DNA from: Sipunculus nudus
Lineage: Eukaryota > Annelida > Sipuncula > Golfingiida > Sipunculidae
Length of the DNA: 64,000 bases
Direction: 5' to 3'
Assembly: GCA_026874595.1 (NCBI GenBank)
Contig: CM049311.1
Coordinates: 64,149,953-64,213,952, forward strand
In this document: positions 12,745 to 25,704 of the stretch, piece by piece
How the letters are laid out: each line of letters begins with the position of its first letter
Numbering within the stretch: position 1 is the stretch's first letter
The notes under the pieces: model-generated
Seen by the model: the letters and a program-made list of their open reading frames with translations, nothing else
Databases searched by the model: none
Told to the model about the DNA's origin: nothing
Program-made: the position numbers and the translations under genes

Positions 12745-13050
12745 TTACGAAAGTTCAACTGCCATGTCCGGTAACCCCTTTCCACCACAAATACCTGATC
12801 TATTTTGATAACAGACTCTATACAGCGGAAATGATAAGATCCATCTGGGCATTGCGGCGAGATATTCGTCAACTGAACGACCTGTATATATAATCTTCCA
12901 CTGACCGCCAGTCGTAATTTTTTCCATCAGATCATACATAGTCTTTTTATGTGTCTTCCTGACCAGCAATAAATCTGACACAAGTACGCATGCGTATAAA
13001 GTGGGAATCCTTGGTAACATTTGAAACGGGACGGTGGGGACATCTATCAA
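12745..13050 (-). CDS. Possible terminal exon, product not recognised
   Basis: A 101-codon minus-strand frame has balanced amino-acid composition and is preceded on its own strand by 'ATTGATAG', a plausible splice acceptor, so it could be a last exon starting in mid-protein rather than at its ATG. It contains QMLPRIPTLYACVLVSDLLL, then a basic stretch RKTHKKTMYDLMEKI, and GGQWKIIYTGRSVDEYL. No family is recognised and no upstream exon could be joined. It may be chance. Confidence 0.25.
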   Translation of the reverse strand: MIDVPTVPFQMLPRIPTLYACVLVSDLLLVRKTHKKTMYDLMEKITTGGQWKIIYTGRSVDEYLAAMPRWILSFPLYRVCYQNRSGICGGKGLPDMAVELS

Positions 13051-14629
13051 TATATGATATTGTTTGACGCAGGTGATAGACTTAAAGTCTAAAATCAGTT
13101 GAAATTAAAGGGAAATTGTCATATATTACTTAGTGAAAAGTTACATTTTCAATCATCTGACAGTGTGAATAAAGTCATACCAGTAACAAACTCAATCACT
13201 GACCGATCATAAAAGGGTTAAGCGGCGATCTGTAAATTTCAGGACCGTGACTTCGTTTATTCCAAATTAATTCACACCAGTAAGATTGCATTTTTAAATA
13301 CAACCCAATAAAATACTTCAAAATGTAGAAATTCCAGAGTTATTGGAAACCTTTGATTATCATTTTATCATACTGGCCAGGTAGTTTTTGTGTATACGGT
13401 ACAACATCCGTGGAAGAAATTGGCCAAATAAATATTTATTTGTAATTATATTTCAGGGCACGGAAAGCCGTAGAATGCGTACTGTCTTAATCGGGCCCTA
13501 AGTCTATTTCTTTTGTCTTTTTAATTTCATATTGTTCATTTTCTTTTTTTAAAGTTAAAACTTAAATGTTAATACCACAATAACGTTGTAGAATGATTTT
13601 TTTTTGTAGTAGGGTGTTTTTCAATACAATTATCAAGGGAGCCCATTGATTTAATGATGCGTGCTGAATATAAATGAGTCTGCGAGGAGGTGACCGAGAT
13701 TCCATTCACGTTTGTGTATGCTGGGGGAGGGCGCAGTTTGGGAGAATCACATCTGTTTAATATGCCTACTATAATGTCGACTAATAATTTGTCAGGAACG
13801 CCTGTATAGCTTATTTCATGACCCTTATATGGATGCGTTTTAGATATACAATGTATATATGTCACACATTCAACATAAAGTAGATATGTGCTTTTTTTTT
13901 ATTCTAAACTTTTTCCGCACTTGGTGATTGTCCCTAGAAAGTAAATAAACAAGTTTAGCGGTAGGTTCGATCTGTGTCGTAGAATTGAATGCTGTGAAAA
14001 CCACATTTTTTATGGAAACTACTTTTATTGGTAGTATAGATAGCATGAGAGTACCATACTGTTTGTGGGTAACTTCTTGAACCTTTCTTGTCCTAAGACT
14101 AAGGTAATGGCTGCTTAATTAACTATGACTACAATATAATTCATTTTTTTTATACTTTTATTGATCAATAAGACCTAATTTTCCAAGGTTGATTTAGGTT
14201 AAGTATACGTGAACAATATAACTGAATGACAATATTATATTTATATACAGTAAAATATTCCGAGATGGAACCTGCGTACCATCTTGTACCGACTCTGAAT
14301 TTTCATCTCGTCGGACCTGCCCATTGCACCAACGACTCCTGGGGTATTTGGTAGCAGACAGAACTGTATTCACTGGAAAGATTTAAAGGTTTGAAACTCA
14401 GAATTTAAGCTCTGCCAAGGAATCGACGTCTGAAGTACTAAAACTTGTGTTTCTACACCATCTCTCTCAGGTCTCAAATGTGTGCTCTCTATATAAAGGA
14501 TAAGCCGATGTCATTCTCAAAAATACAAATAAAAATGCATAATAATGAGAAAATGAAGGTGGCGCTCACAATAATCATCAGTTGTTATTACCTCTATATA
14601 AGGAGCTGACATGGGGTCTATTACAGTGG

Positions 14630-14760
14630 TACTATTACTGTTACTTTTACTATTACTTTCAATTTCTGATATTACTATTACTATAACTATTACCACATTT
14701 TATCTTCTATTACTATTACTATTACTGGGGTATCTATTACTATTACTATTACTATTTCTT
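14630..14760. repeat. Imperfect ATT/ACT trinucleotide tract
   Basis: Repeats of ACTATT and ATTACT, interrupted once in the middle. Confidence 0.8.
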
Positions 14761-15522
14761 AAACTGATGGGAGGATTCTAGACCTTGCGCAGCCATGCAT
14801 GAGTGCTTTAAACTAGCCATAAAATCACATGTTTAAATAAAATTAAAAGCAACTATATCATCAAGTTACATACACAATTTTCTTATACTGTGTCTGTCAT
14901 TTACAAGAAGCCTAATGATACTGGAGATCTTAATTATTTTTTTTTTTTTTTTATATTTTGAAACCTCAATGATCATATTTGGGGCGTATCAAGTAAAAAT
15001 TATAAGATAATGTGTATTCTTGGGTGTATTTGTTCATTTGGATGTGATGCCATGTTTTATTCCATCACATAGTACATCTTGAGAGTGAACAGAGAGGTGG
15101 TAAACCTTACAATAATGGTGGCATGCATGGCCTTTTCTCTTCAGGCATGACCTTCATAGCAGCAAAACCATACAGCATAGGATATTTTAGGAAAATGGAG
15201 AGTGATTTAAACTTACATCAATTTTACTAAACAAATAAAATATTATTTAAATCACTTTCACAATAAATTTGGTATAAAACAATCTTGTACTGAAAATTTT
15301 CTACATATCAGGATCTTATTATTTGATATAAAAATTTCAGATATTAAATAATAAAATATTAACAGTTACTTATATACGTAAATTATATAATCAAATAAAT
15401 TAACATCGTGAAAAAAATAGTTCATTTATTTTTCAAAATATAAGTTAACATAATTTTAGATACTGAATGAAGGTCTGCAAAATTGGTACCAGTACTATGA
15501 AATAAGAGACAAGTATATTAAA

Positions 15523-17254
15523 ATAATAGTTTTAAAAGAAAATGCTTTGCCTTTAGTAAAAACAATTCTAGCTCTTCTAACACAATAACAGCATCACAAT
15601 TCAACGAGTATTTTGTCGACATTGGTCCTAAACTTGCATCTAAAATTAATAATTCATGTGAAAATCACATTCCAGAGCTTAAATCACAAAATTGCATATT
15701 TAAATTTACTTCTATCCAAGAAAATGAAATATTATGGCAACTGAAAAATATGCCGAATTCTTTTAATATAGATATTTTAGGTGTAGATGCGTATTTGTTA
15801 AAACTAGCTGCAGAAGAGCTCACGCCTTACATATGCACCATAGTTAACATGAGTTTAGAGGAAAGTATAGTTCCTACAGATTTAAAACAGGCAAGAGTTA
15901 CGCCAATTTATAAAGGGAAAGGACCTGCGGATGATCCATGTAATTATCGCCCGATTTCTGTAATTTCACATGTAGCTAAAATAATTGAAAAAGTGATTCA
16001 CCAGCAGTTATATTCATTTATTCATGATAACAAACTTGAAGGTCCATCACAATCGGCATTCATAAAACAACACTCGACCATTACGTCACTACTTAGCAGT
16101 ACATCTGATTGGGTTAAAGCATGCGACAAAGGACATATAACAGTAGTTTGCTTTCTTGATATTTGTAAATGTTTTGATTCAATATGTCACACTAGGCTAC
16201 TTGACAAGCTTTATAAATATGGAATACGGAATCGAGAATTAGAGAATAAATCGTATCTAAGTAATCGAACTCAAGCTACTAAATATAATGGATCAATTTC
16301 TGACTGTTCGCAGATTTCTATGGGAGTCCCTCAAGGTTCTGTTCTCGGACCACTTTTATTCTTGATTTATCTTAATGATGTTTGTAACATACCAACATTT
16401 AGTAACATTAGCCTATTTGCTGATGATACATGCTTATATGTTTCTGGTCCCACTATTGAGTCCGTTACACAGAAAATTCAAGTTGATATTAATAGAATAT
16501 CTGAATGGTTTCGAGTGAATAAACTCACGATAAATACAGAAAAACCCTACCTAATGGTCATTGGAAGTAGACAAAAATTATCTAAAATTTCATCATCATA
16601 TCCACCTATTTTGTTAAATGATACAGTCCAACGGTATACTGATAAGGCTCAATATCTCGGATTAACACTTGACAGTTGCCTTACATGGAGAGCACATATC
16701 AATGAACTTGCTTCCAAATTAAAACCTAAACTAGGCGCTCTCGCTCGTCTGAGTAAGGTTTTACCTTCACAGGAACTCGTTCATATTTATATGACCACCA
16801 TACAACCCTATATTGATTACGGTTTAATCATTTGGGGCGATCAAAGCCAAACAAATATGAACGTTCTCCAGAAATTCCAGAAAAGGGCTGCCCGTATAAT
16901 TTCTGGGAATTATGATAGGAATACAGCTAGTTCAACATTGATATCAGCCTTAAAATGGCAAAAAATCAATCAACGATTATTGTACCTCTCTAATATATTC
17001 ATGTTTAAATGCCTTAATGGACTAGCACCTTGTTATCTTAATTATCTATCAGAAACCCGATCTGAAATACACTCTTATAACACGAGATACTCTTGTCAAG
17101 TGAAAGTACCAACAGTTAGAACTGAATTGATGCGAAAATTTTTTATTTATCAGGGACCGAAATTATGGAATTTGTTACCGGAAGCTCTTCGTAAGACAGA
17201 TTATTTAGATAAGTTCAAAAAAGATCTTAAGCAATATTCACTAAACACCTGACA
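15523..17254 (+). CDS. LINE reverse transcriptase ORF, N-terminus missing
   Basis: From the ATG at 15750 the frame runs 500 codons to TGA at 17250-17252. It is open further upstream, where sequence such as SQFNEYFVDIGPKLASKI is typical of the linker between endonuclease and RT. Counted from that ATG, the RT landmarks are NYRPIS at 65-70, a FLDICKCFD block carrying the first catalytic aspartate near 137, GVPQGSVLGP at 192-201, and FADD at 223-226 holding the catalytic pair. The C-terminal end, GPKLWNLLPEALRK, matches CR1/L2-style elements. The frame has no internal stop over 1.7 kb, so the copy is young, but it could not retrotranspose itself without the endonuclease. Confidence 0.85.
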
Positions 17255-17680
17255 TAATTACAATAAATCTATTATAACCACTTTTACATGTTATGCATGC
17301 ATTTTGATATTTTATGCTTTACGAATACCAATAAGTGAATTAACACTAACATAACTTTGCATACATTGCCCTTGTGGTTTATATTATTCTTTGCACTTAT
17401 CTCATACAATGTTAGCAACATTGTTAATAACCTGAATATCCTATGAATATCTAAAAATATTCTATAATAAACTCCTAAAAAAGATCATACTAATACAGGA
17501 AATAACAATATATGTTATATTCAGTTACAATATTCTGCACATACATGTTTGCTTGTATATTACTGTCATGCTATTTGATCATGTTTAAAATTCCAATTAC
17601 TCTCAGGGCCTTGTGGAAGATCAGTATATTCTGAACAAGCCACCCTGAATAAAGATATATTAATAAATAAATATAAATTA
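15523..17680 (+). mobile_element. 5'-truncated non-LTR retrotransposon (CR1/L2/Jockey-like LINE)
   Basis: A reverse-transcriptase frame is followed by about 400 bp of 3' UTR and a tail rich in TAAATAAATA near 17660-17680, in place of poly(A), as in CR1/L2-like clades. An in-frame stop near 15515 and the absence of an apurinic endonuclease domain upstream show that the 5' part is missing. Confidence 0.75.
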
Positions 17681-17689
17681 AGGAGTACA

Positions 17690-20544
17690 CAAAATATAAA
17701 AATGTGTCAGGAATTCGTCGTGTTCGCTTTCAGTTTCACTATTAGAACTCTTAGTTTCAAAAGTGCAGAATCCTAGGTTTTAATTCCGCAACTAAGCGAA
17801 TATAGACAGGAGTCTTTTGAGCTTTTTGAGGTTTTGCTACATAATTTATATAGATAATATTATGGGGAGCCTATATCTGGTCAGCATGTGACGATTAATG
17901 TTGGTTTTTCGGTTACGATTTTGGCCCTGTTATCAGACAGATGGATGGTGTTCTGAAGGTTTTGCCGATAAATTTGAGAATACAAGTTACAGTAACATAA
18001 CGTCAGGTTTGTAAGGTGATTTCCCCATGACCGCCCATTTTACATGAGAAGTTCCTATAGGTCTAACGGTTACGATTTATATATAGACTTGTTAGCGGAA
18101 GACCGGAATTGCATTAAACAAAGGGCCATTGCTATAGCCTAATGATTCCGGTCAGCTGGGCTGAAAAAGTGCATTGCATGTGCAATATCAGGTAATACCA
18201 TAATTGAAGATCAATTTGATACCGACCAGATATTTCTAGACAATACTTACTCCAGATATTGATATTATGACAAAATTGAACTGATCTGCAGAACAATATT
18301 TTCAAAGTAATGCTACATAAGAATAAACAGGAAATACATGTATATTGATTTGTATATATGTATGTATACATTTGTTTTGTATAAATATGTAAAGGTATGT
18401 GAACGCTATTTTGCATATAAAATTATTGCGCATGTTGAGAGCCTTTTTGATTTATTAATACTGTTTTATTGATCAATTTATGTCTTACTCTTGTGCAAGC
18501 TGGAACTTTGTGTCACAAGCGAGCAAAGTATAAATATATATACTTAAAACGTATCGCAGTATATACTCACAGTATATAATCACAGTATATACCGATCTAC
18601 AACTTTAATCTTTTCGGTTAATGTAATCATTTAAGCGTCACCTTTTCCAATAACACTCGACGTCGATGATGAAATGTATAATAAAAAAGACTGAAATATC
18701 AGAATTTGTGACAGACTTGTAAACACCCACGGGCAATCTTCCTCCCCCTCTCATGCAGTTATTCAGACCATTAATATAAAATGTAGGAAACACTGTCTGG
18801 TTGAGAAAATCATAGATGAATACCTGTTGGGTATACATTGTGAGTAATGTAATGTCCTACACAACAGTCTGTTTTTACCTTCGACCTACCTTGTTTTCGG
18901 TAAGTTCTTCACACAGTTTACTTTCATTTGAGCGTATCTTTATGAACGACATTTCAGGTGTCCCAGATCAGACCAGAAAAAAAGAGAGAAAAAATTGAGA
19001 CAGAAACCGGCGCTAGTTCATCTTATGTGCATGAACGAGCGCGAAACAGATTATAGGGCGCTCGTTAAGTGATTACATATATTTCGGTCGGCTCGTTCCC
19101 AGCTATTGTTTATGAAATATTTAATATAAACAATAAATCATCAACCAAGTAAGATAAAAAAATAAAATACCACGATACCCTTAAAATAGACATTGAAGGT
19201 TCTCTATTATATGGATTCTAGATTGTTTGTATTTTAGTAGATCTCTAGCTTGACTCGTCTAGATGCATGTTGGCAGATATGCCCGCTTCACGTTCTTTTC
19301 TAATTAGAGCATTTGCCATGGGCCATGGGACTGTGTTACCGTTCCAGGGCATTAGAATTTGTTTTCAAATATATATATGTGTGTGTGTGTGAACTTTCTA
19401 TGTATTTTTTAAATTTTATACAATAAGTGTGTCACATGCTGATAAGTGTGCATTTATAGTGAATGCAAAATTACAGGCCGAAACGTCAAAGGAATGGTGC
19501 AAGAACAGTTTTCTCATGAAACCGTGCTAGATCACCACAATTATTAATTATTCTGGTTAATGACTTGCCTTGTATTAATATATACAAGCTTCAGGCCGAT
19601 GGCTGTTTAACTCATGTGTTTGCATGTATTGACATAAATGCTTGTCTTTATAAAGGTAAAAAAAAATGTCTATACATTAGTTAACGTGTCTGGTGATTAA
19701 ATATGTAGGTCATCCCGTACGCAGTTTGAGGGAGTAAGGATTTGAATTAACGAGTGTTTGTATACCCGTGAAATCATGAATCATCATCTTTCAAATAAAT
19801 CTTCAAAGTTAATCTCCGGCTGACATTTCATAAGTACAAGGTCATCGTTTTAAATAACTTGCAAACCTGGTAGACTTATTTTTTTTTAGAAAAAAATGTG
19901 GAATGCTGTGGGTGTCTTTTTGAGAACGCTATTTTCCAACTTAAAGGAGCTACAAAAGAAACTACGGGGTATACATTCATATTGTTTCATTGCTGTTTGC
20001 AACGTAATGAAAAGAACGAGTCCTCACATTTAATACATTTAATTCACGAATACATATGTATACGTCCAGAATGGAGCCCAATCGCTACCGAATGCATAAT
20101 TGGAACTGTAGCAGCCCTGCATTCGTGCGTGATGGGTTCGTGCATGCCTTGGTCAGCTTGACAATCAGATGTTTGACACGTCGGCCCATTGGTCATTATT
20201 ACAGTAATGTATCATCTGTAGCAATATAACGAGTCGAAATAGATTTCAGTCTTCTGAGCATTGACTTTAAACGAGCATTGCCGGTATCAATGTGGTGGCT
20301 GATTTAGCACACAGGAACATTATTTTATAATTATTTCGAGATTTCGAGATTCCAGTTTGTTGGTTTGGTTGTACGCAAAAGTTATGAATGGACTACAAAT
20401 AAACTTGTGTAGAGTTAGAGTAACCCCCAAAAAATCAAGAATAATTATATGTTTAAGATAATTTTATTCACCATAATACTGGTTTTTGAATTAAGAGGTA
20501 TATACAAATTTTGATACGAGACGATTCCTGTGTCCTGATAAGAA
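17690..20544. other. No recognisable gene
   Basis: AT-rich sequence with small tracts only, such as AT/GT dinucleotides near 19370-19392. The short frames present are not supported by any motif. Confidence 0.5.
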
Positions 20545-20892
20545 TCGACCCACTTACTGCAGAGTGACACTTTAAGCAACTGACTCTTTAGGTTCACTCC
20601 TAGCTATAATTTTTACTGCAGCGTGACACTGTCAGCAACTTATTCTTTAGGTAAACTCCTTAATAACTCTTACTGCAGCGTAACGCTGTCAGTGACTGAT
20701 TAAGCTTTCCTCCCAGCTACGTGTTACTACAGCGTGACACTGTCAGCAACTGACTCTATAGGTTAACTCCTAGCTAACTGTAACTGCAGCGGGACTGTCA
20801 GCAGCTTACTCTTTAGGTTAAACCCTAGCTACGTGTTACTACAGCGTGATACTGTAAGCAACTGTCTCTATAGGTTAACTCCAAGCCGTGAC
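20545..20892. repeat. ~57-bp minisatellite, left block (about 6 units)
   Basis: The unit reads approximately CTGCAGCGTGACACTGTCAG, then CAACTGACTCTATAGG, then TTAACTCCTAGCTACGTGTT. Units start near 20559, 20617, 20675, 20730, 20787 and 20842. The same unit resumes at 23797, so the two blocks were probably one array. Confidence 0.9.
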
Positions 20893-21043
20893 AAACACGA
20901 CTCAGGGCCCCCTTATGAGTCGTGACACAAGCGAAATTTAGAACCGCCCTGCAAGTCCACGCCACGCTTTATAACCGTATCTCCGCATACAGTCAGCAGG
21001 CAGACCACAGGCAGAAATCTCCCGTACATTCAGAACAATATAC

Positions 21044-22941
21044 GAATATACCAGGGGCGTAGCCAGAGGGGGGGCCGTAGGGGGCCATGCCCCCCCCCCC
21101 GGTCGCATCCAGTACTTGCCATCCTTTCGAAATTTCACTCAGTGTTGTGTGTATATATATAAATTAAATAAAATATATTTAAAATATAAATTAAATATAT
21201 ATATATATATTATATATTATATATTATATATATAATTTATATATATACACACAAAACCAAGAAACAGGCTTTCTTTGGACATACCCATAAAAGATAAATA
21301 CTTATAACTTGTAGTTAGAATTAACAGCCCGTATCGTCTCAAGAGCAATCTCTTCAATATATTTTCATAATAATATACGAAATACTGTTACATGTTTTGT
21401 TGGCATGGCCATTCCTAATTTAAAAGTGTAAACGGAATATAAAACACTATTTAAAAAGACTATATAGCTGATGGATATAGTTTGATGCCCCTTTATATTC
21501 AACAAGTCCTTTGACCTTTTATTCCTATGTCATATACGTAGTTATATAGAAGACTAGACGGATCCCTGGTATATGTAGGCTTCGATTTAGGAATTGTATG
21601 TACTTTTTAATTAAATTTTAGATTTATAAATCCACCTCCATTATTCCTTATCAATTAAACAATATATAGTGCATTTGAAGTCTGCAGATGCAGAGTAAAA
21701 GCAGAGACAAAGCCAATTAAATAAATCAAAGGTGGATGAGCAAGGTTGACACCATTCGCAATTATGACAGGGACACACCATATACATTGACAGAGACTGT
21801 TTCCTCCACAAACGTTGTTGAGCAAGTAAATAAAGATACAGAGGTTTAATTTATGGCAATGTCCTTTCAAGGCCATAACAATAATAAGATTCGACGGAGG
21901 TATTTCGCCGTTTCATTGAAGGGGTCTGATTGAAATATACGACAAAATTAACGACAAGACTGCGATGGGAAATGTATAGGGGTATTTTCTCTTTTGAATC
22001 AGAAAAAAATCCGGAGTTCTGAAACATCCAGCTGTTTGAGCAAATATAAGCATTTCCCTCAAATATTAACACCTGACTGGATGCACAATGCAGGGTCCTT
22101 ATGTTTATGTTAACATAAACGATAATGTTAACATTTAAATGCATTCCACTCGATTCCCATGAGATTTGTCTGTTTGTTGAGATAGCTAGCAAGCGGAATA
22201 TGTGATCATTTCGAATCTGGGCAATTAACCCTATACAATCGATATAGGTTACTTTTATGGACACCTTGTAAAATCGGGACTACATTTGGGGGGCATTCAT
22301 CTTTATGATCGAAGAAAACTTTCGACTGCAGTGTCGTCCGTGAAAACAGATCACACTGTTACCCCGGTGAACAATACTTAGACATATACCTGCAGACAAA
22401 ACCTATCCTTTTACAATGCCATATTTTTTACGAATTATTAGTGTATCTAGTTTTATACTTAAAAATGATTCAAGGAAATGCAAATTATTACAATCGTTTT
22501 CATCATGTTCAATTCGTACAGTAACATGTAAGAGTACATGAGACTCTGCTACCTCTGATGAAAGTAGACCTGCCATAATCCACAACATCTTGATCATATG
22601 CATACATATATGTATATGCTAATTTGTGCTAAACATGCAAGTATTTCCGACGGGGTCATGTTCTCGAGGTTGCTGTCAAGTGGTCCATTGGGTTTGTTTA
22701 ATATACAATTTAATATACAGATCTCATGTCTTGTCAGGTTTAAGCAAATGTTATATACAAAAACAATCTAATTAAATAAAAAAATATGTATATAATATAA
22801 ATCATAATATGCCTGTTGGAATGTTTCGAAAGGTTTTCAAACTGATTTGTGCCTTAATTACCAAATTAATTACCACAAGAAACATTTATAATTTCTTTAA
22901 ATAACATTCAGCAAAAGAATGATCTGTTCATATTTATATTT

Positions 22942-23015
<74 letters not shown>

Positions 23016-23541
23016 ACAGCTCCTCTGGAGATACCGGTACTGGAACTCGCGATATGTGCTCTTAGGATACTGTCGAGACCATGGACCCCGGTAAAATGCA
23101 AAAGTTTAACATAAAACTTCAACATATCAGTTATTTCACTCCGAGCTTACATTTAAAAGATAATATTTTGCAAGTTATAAACGTAAATGCACTTTTGCGC
23201 CATTGACTTTAACATATTGAAAACGATTGTAATTTTATATCCTAATTTTGAAGAAATATAAATATTAAATAATGAACCCCTCTACCGTTTGACTACATAA
23301 GGCAAAGACATGAGGGAAACGTTTTTCAGGAACAGGAAAGCCTAATTTTTTAGGGTGAAAATTACCTCAACATGTTCTCTTTACATTGCATATCAAAATA
23401 ATTTCCCAATATGGGAGGGAGATACCCATATCTTCCATCACCCCCCCCCCCCCCCCCCCCCCCCCGTTTTCGAATTTTTGGATCCGCTACTGATCATGGC
23501 CCCCTCCCCTACCTCAATCCTGGCTACGCCCCTGAATATAC
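21044..23541. mobile_element. hAT-like non-autonomous DNA transposon with GAATATAC duplication
   Basis: The left end is CAGGGGCGTAGCCAG at 21052. The right end (to 23533), read in reverse complement, begins AGGGGCGTAGCCAG. GAATATAC flanks both sides exactly (21044-21051 and 23534-23541), an 8-bp target duplication as hAT elements make; the right terminus lacks one base compared with the left. Both ends run into poly-G/poly-C. The 2.48-kb interior has no transposase motif; its longest frame (137 codons, minus strand, 21851-22264) is unrecognised. A (TA)n tract lies at about 22946-23014. Confidence 0.6.
22946..23014. repeat. (TA)n microsatellite
   Basis: Long TA run inside the hAT-like element. 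Confidence 0.95.
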
Positions 23542-23790
23542 TGGGTTATAACGGAATATTTCACACACATGGTAGGTGTCGTTGGAGAGATAAGAAACTT
23601 ATTAAAAGGTCTAGTAGGTTTATTTGAAGTGACACGATACTTGTTAGCAATGAGGCGTTGTCAAAAATGACGAAAATATTTGCATCCTCATGGTGCCTTA
23701 TAATGCGATCCTCAGAGTTAGATGTCCAGGCACTCTGGCAAGCCAGTAAGCTGGCCATAATGTCAGAGGGCCGATCTGGCGCTAGTTAAC
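23542..23790. other. Right flank of the hAT-like insert, inside the minisatellite gap
   Basis: With 20893-21043 it makes about 400 bp of unique sequence that separated the minisatellite blocks before the hAT-like element arrived. No gene is seen. Confidence 0.4.
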
Positions 23791-25392
23791 TCCTAGCTAA
23801 CTGTAACTGCAGCGTGACACTATCAGCAACTGACTCTTTAGGTTAAAACCTAGCTACGTGTTACTGCAGCTTGACACTATCAGCAATTGACTCTATAGGT
23901 TAATTCCTAGCTTACTGTAACTGTAGCGTGAAACAGTCAGAAACTGACTCTTTAGGTTAACTCCTAGCTAACTGTTACTGCAGCGTGACACTGTCCGAAC
24001 TGACTCTGTGGGTTAACTCCTAACTAACTGTAACTGCAGCGTGACACTGTCAGCAACTGACTCTATGGGTTAACTCCTAACTAACTGTAACTGCAGCGTG
24101 ACACTATCAGCAACTGACTCTTTAGGTTAAACCCTAGCTTCGTGATACTTTAGCTTAATTGACACTGTCAGCAACTGACTCTATAGGTTAATTCCTAGCT
24201 TACTGTAACTGTAGCGTGAAACAGTCAGAAACTGACTCTTTAGGTTAACTCCTAGCTAGGTGTTACTGCATGGTGAAACTGTCAGCAACTGACTATAGAA
24301 TGACTCCTAGCTACGTGTTACTGCAGCGTGACACTGTCAACAACTTATTCTTTAGGTAAACGCCTTACTAACTATTACTGCATGGTGACACTGTCAGCAA
24401 CTCACTCTTTAGGTCAACTCCTAGCTAACTGTTACTGCAGCGTGACACTGTCAGCAACTGACTTAAGGATAACTCCTAGCTATTACTGTTACTGCAGTGT
24501 GATACTGTCAGCGCCTGATAGTATAGGTTAACTCCTAGCTAACTGTTACTGCAGCGTTACACTGTCAGCTACCTATTCTATAGGTAAACACCTAGCTACC
24601 TGTTACTGCAGCGTCACACTTTCGGCAACTTATTCTATAGTTAAACTTCGAGCTACCTGTTACTGCAACGTGACACTGTCAGCAACCGACTCTATAGGTA
24701 ATTTCCTAGCAACCCATTACTGCAGCGTGATACTGTCGGCAACTTATTCTATGATTAAATCACTACTTGTTAATGCAGAGTGACACTCTCAGCAACTGAC
24801 TCTATAGTTAAACACCAAGCTACCTGTTACTGCAGCGTGACACTGTCAGCGACTGACTCTTTAGGTTAAATCCTAGCCACGTGTAACTGCAGCGTGCCAG
24901 TGTCAGCAATTTATTCTATAGGTTAACTCCTAGCTACGTGTTACTGCAGCATGAAACAGTTAACAAATGTCTGTATAGAATAACTCCTAGCTAACTGTTA
25001 CTGCAGCGTGACACTGTAAGCAACTTATTCTATAGGTAAACTTCTAGCTAAGTGTTACTGCAGCGTTGCACTGTCAGCAACATACTCTATAGGTTATTTC
25101 CTAGCAACCCATTACTGCAGCTTGATACTGTCAGCAACTAACTCTTCGGGTAAATGACTACAGGTGTACCACGACAGGTAACTCACTACAGATAATCCCC
25201 GATGTGCAACAGTAGCGTGACACTGTCAGCACCTTAGTCTATAGGTATAACCCTAGCTACCTGTTACTGCAGCGTGACACTGTTAGCGACTGACTCTGTA
25301 GGTAAACATCTAGGTACCTGTAACTGCAGCGTAACACTGTTGTAAACTGACTCTATAGGCATACTCCTAGCTACATGTTACTGTCTTACTAA
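23791..25392. repeat. ~57-bp minisatellite, right block (about 28 units)
   Basis: Same unit as 20545-20892, with frequent substitutions and small indels. Recurrent core pieces are ACTGCAGCGTGACACTGTCA and AGGTTAACTCCTAGCTA. Frames inside it are repeat artefacts. Confidence 0.9.
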
Positions 25393-25434
25393 GAAGGGCA
25401 GCGTTACGGGGATCATAGCTGGGTAGCCACCAAG

Positions 25435-25483
25435 GGTAACTATAAAATGTTAGATATATCTGAGGGTACATTTTATAGTCACC
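25435..25483. other. Conserved stem-loop, copy A
   Basis: GGTAACTATAAAATGT (25435-25450) pairs with ACATTTTATAGTCACC (25468-25483) at 15 of 16 positions around a 17-nt loop TAGATATATCTGAGGGT, which itself contains the perfect palindrome AGATATATCT. The same loop and shorter arms recur at 36778-36812. Confidence 0.7.
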
Positions 25484-25704
25484 ACCCCATGTATGGACTT
25501 GGGTTGGATTCTAACCTCTGTATGACCTGTGTCTATAAAAGGGAGAAAACCCCTCAGTTACTGGAGTATTTCACTTTTTAAAGACAGTCAATTGAACAAT
25601 TGACAATTTCAAAACTGAAAACCAAAGGCTTTACTCTAACAATGAGAGCTTAAATCTTAATTTCTTAACATATCAGCACAATCCAACGCTCTGATACGCT
25701 CAAA
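25484..25704. other. Flank of the Gypsy remnant with a plus-strand TATAAAAGG
   Basis: TATAAAAGG lies at 25534-25542, about 50 bp downstream of the stem-loop. This may be LTR sequence belonging to the adjacent Gypsy remnant or to another element; no matching second LTR was found. Confidence 0.35.

Larger units (their letters stand above)
12240..15520. other. Region without a confirmed gene between the LTR element and the LINE
   Basis: AT-rich sequence with one candidate minus-strand exon (12745-13050, listed separately) and an ATT/ACT trinucleotide tract at about 14630-14760. Nothing else is recognisable. Confidence 0.5.

Noticed and set aside
21851-22264. 137-codon minus-strand frame as a transposase
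   Set aside because: No hAT or other transposase motif; kept only as an unrecognised frame inside the hAT-like element.
20545-25392. CRISPR-like regular repeats
   Set aside because: Units are contiguous and diverged with no unique spacers, and the genome is eukaryotic; it is a minisatellite.
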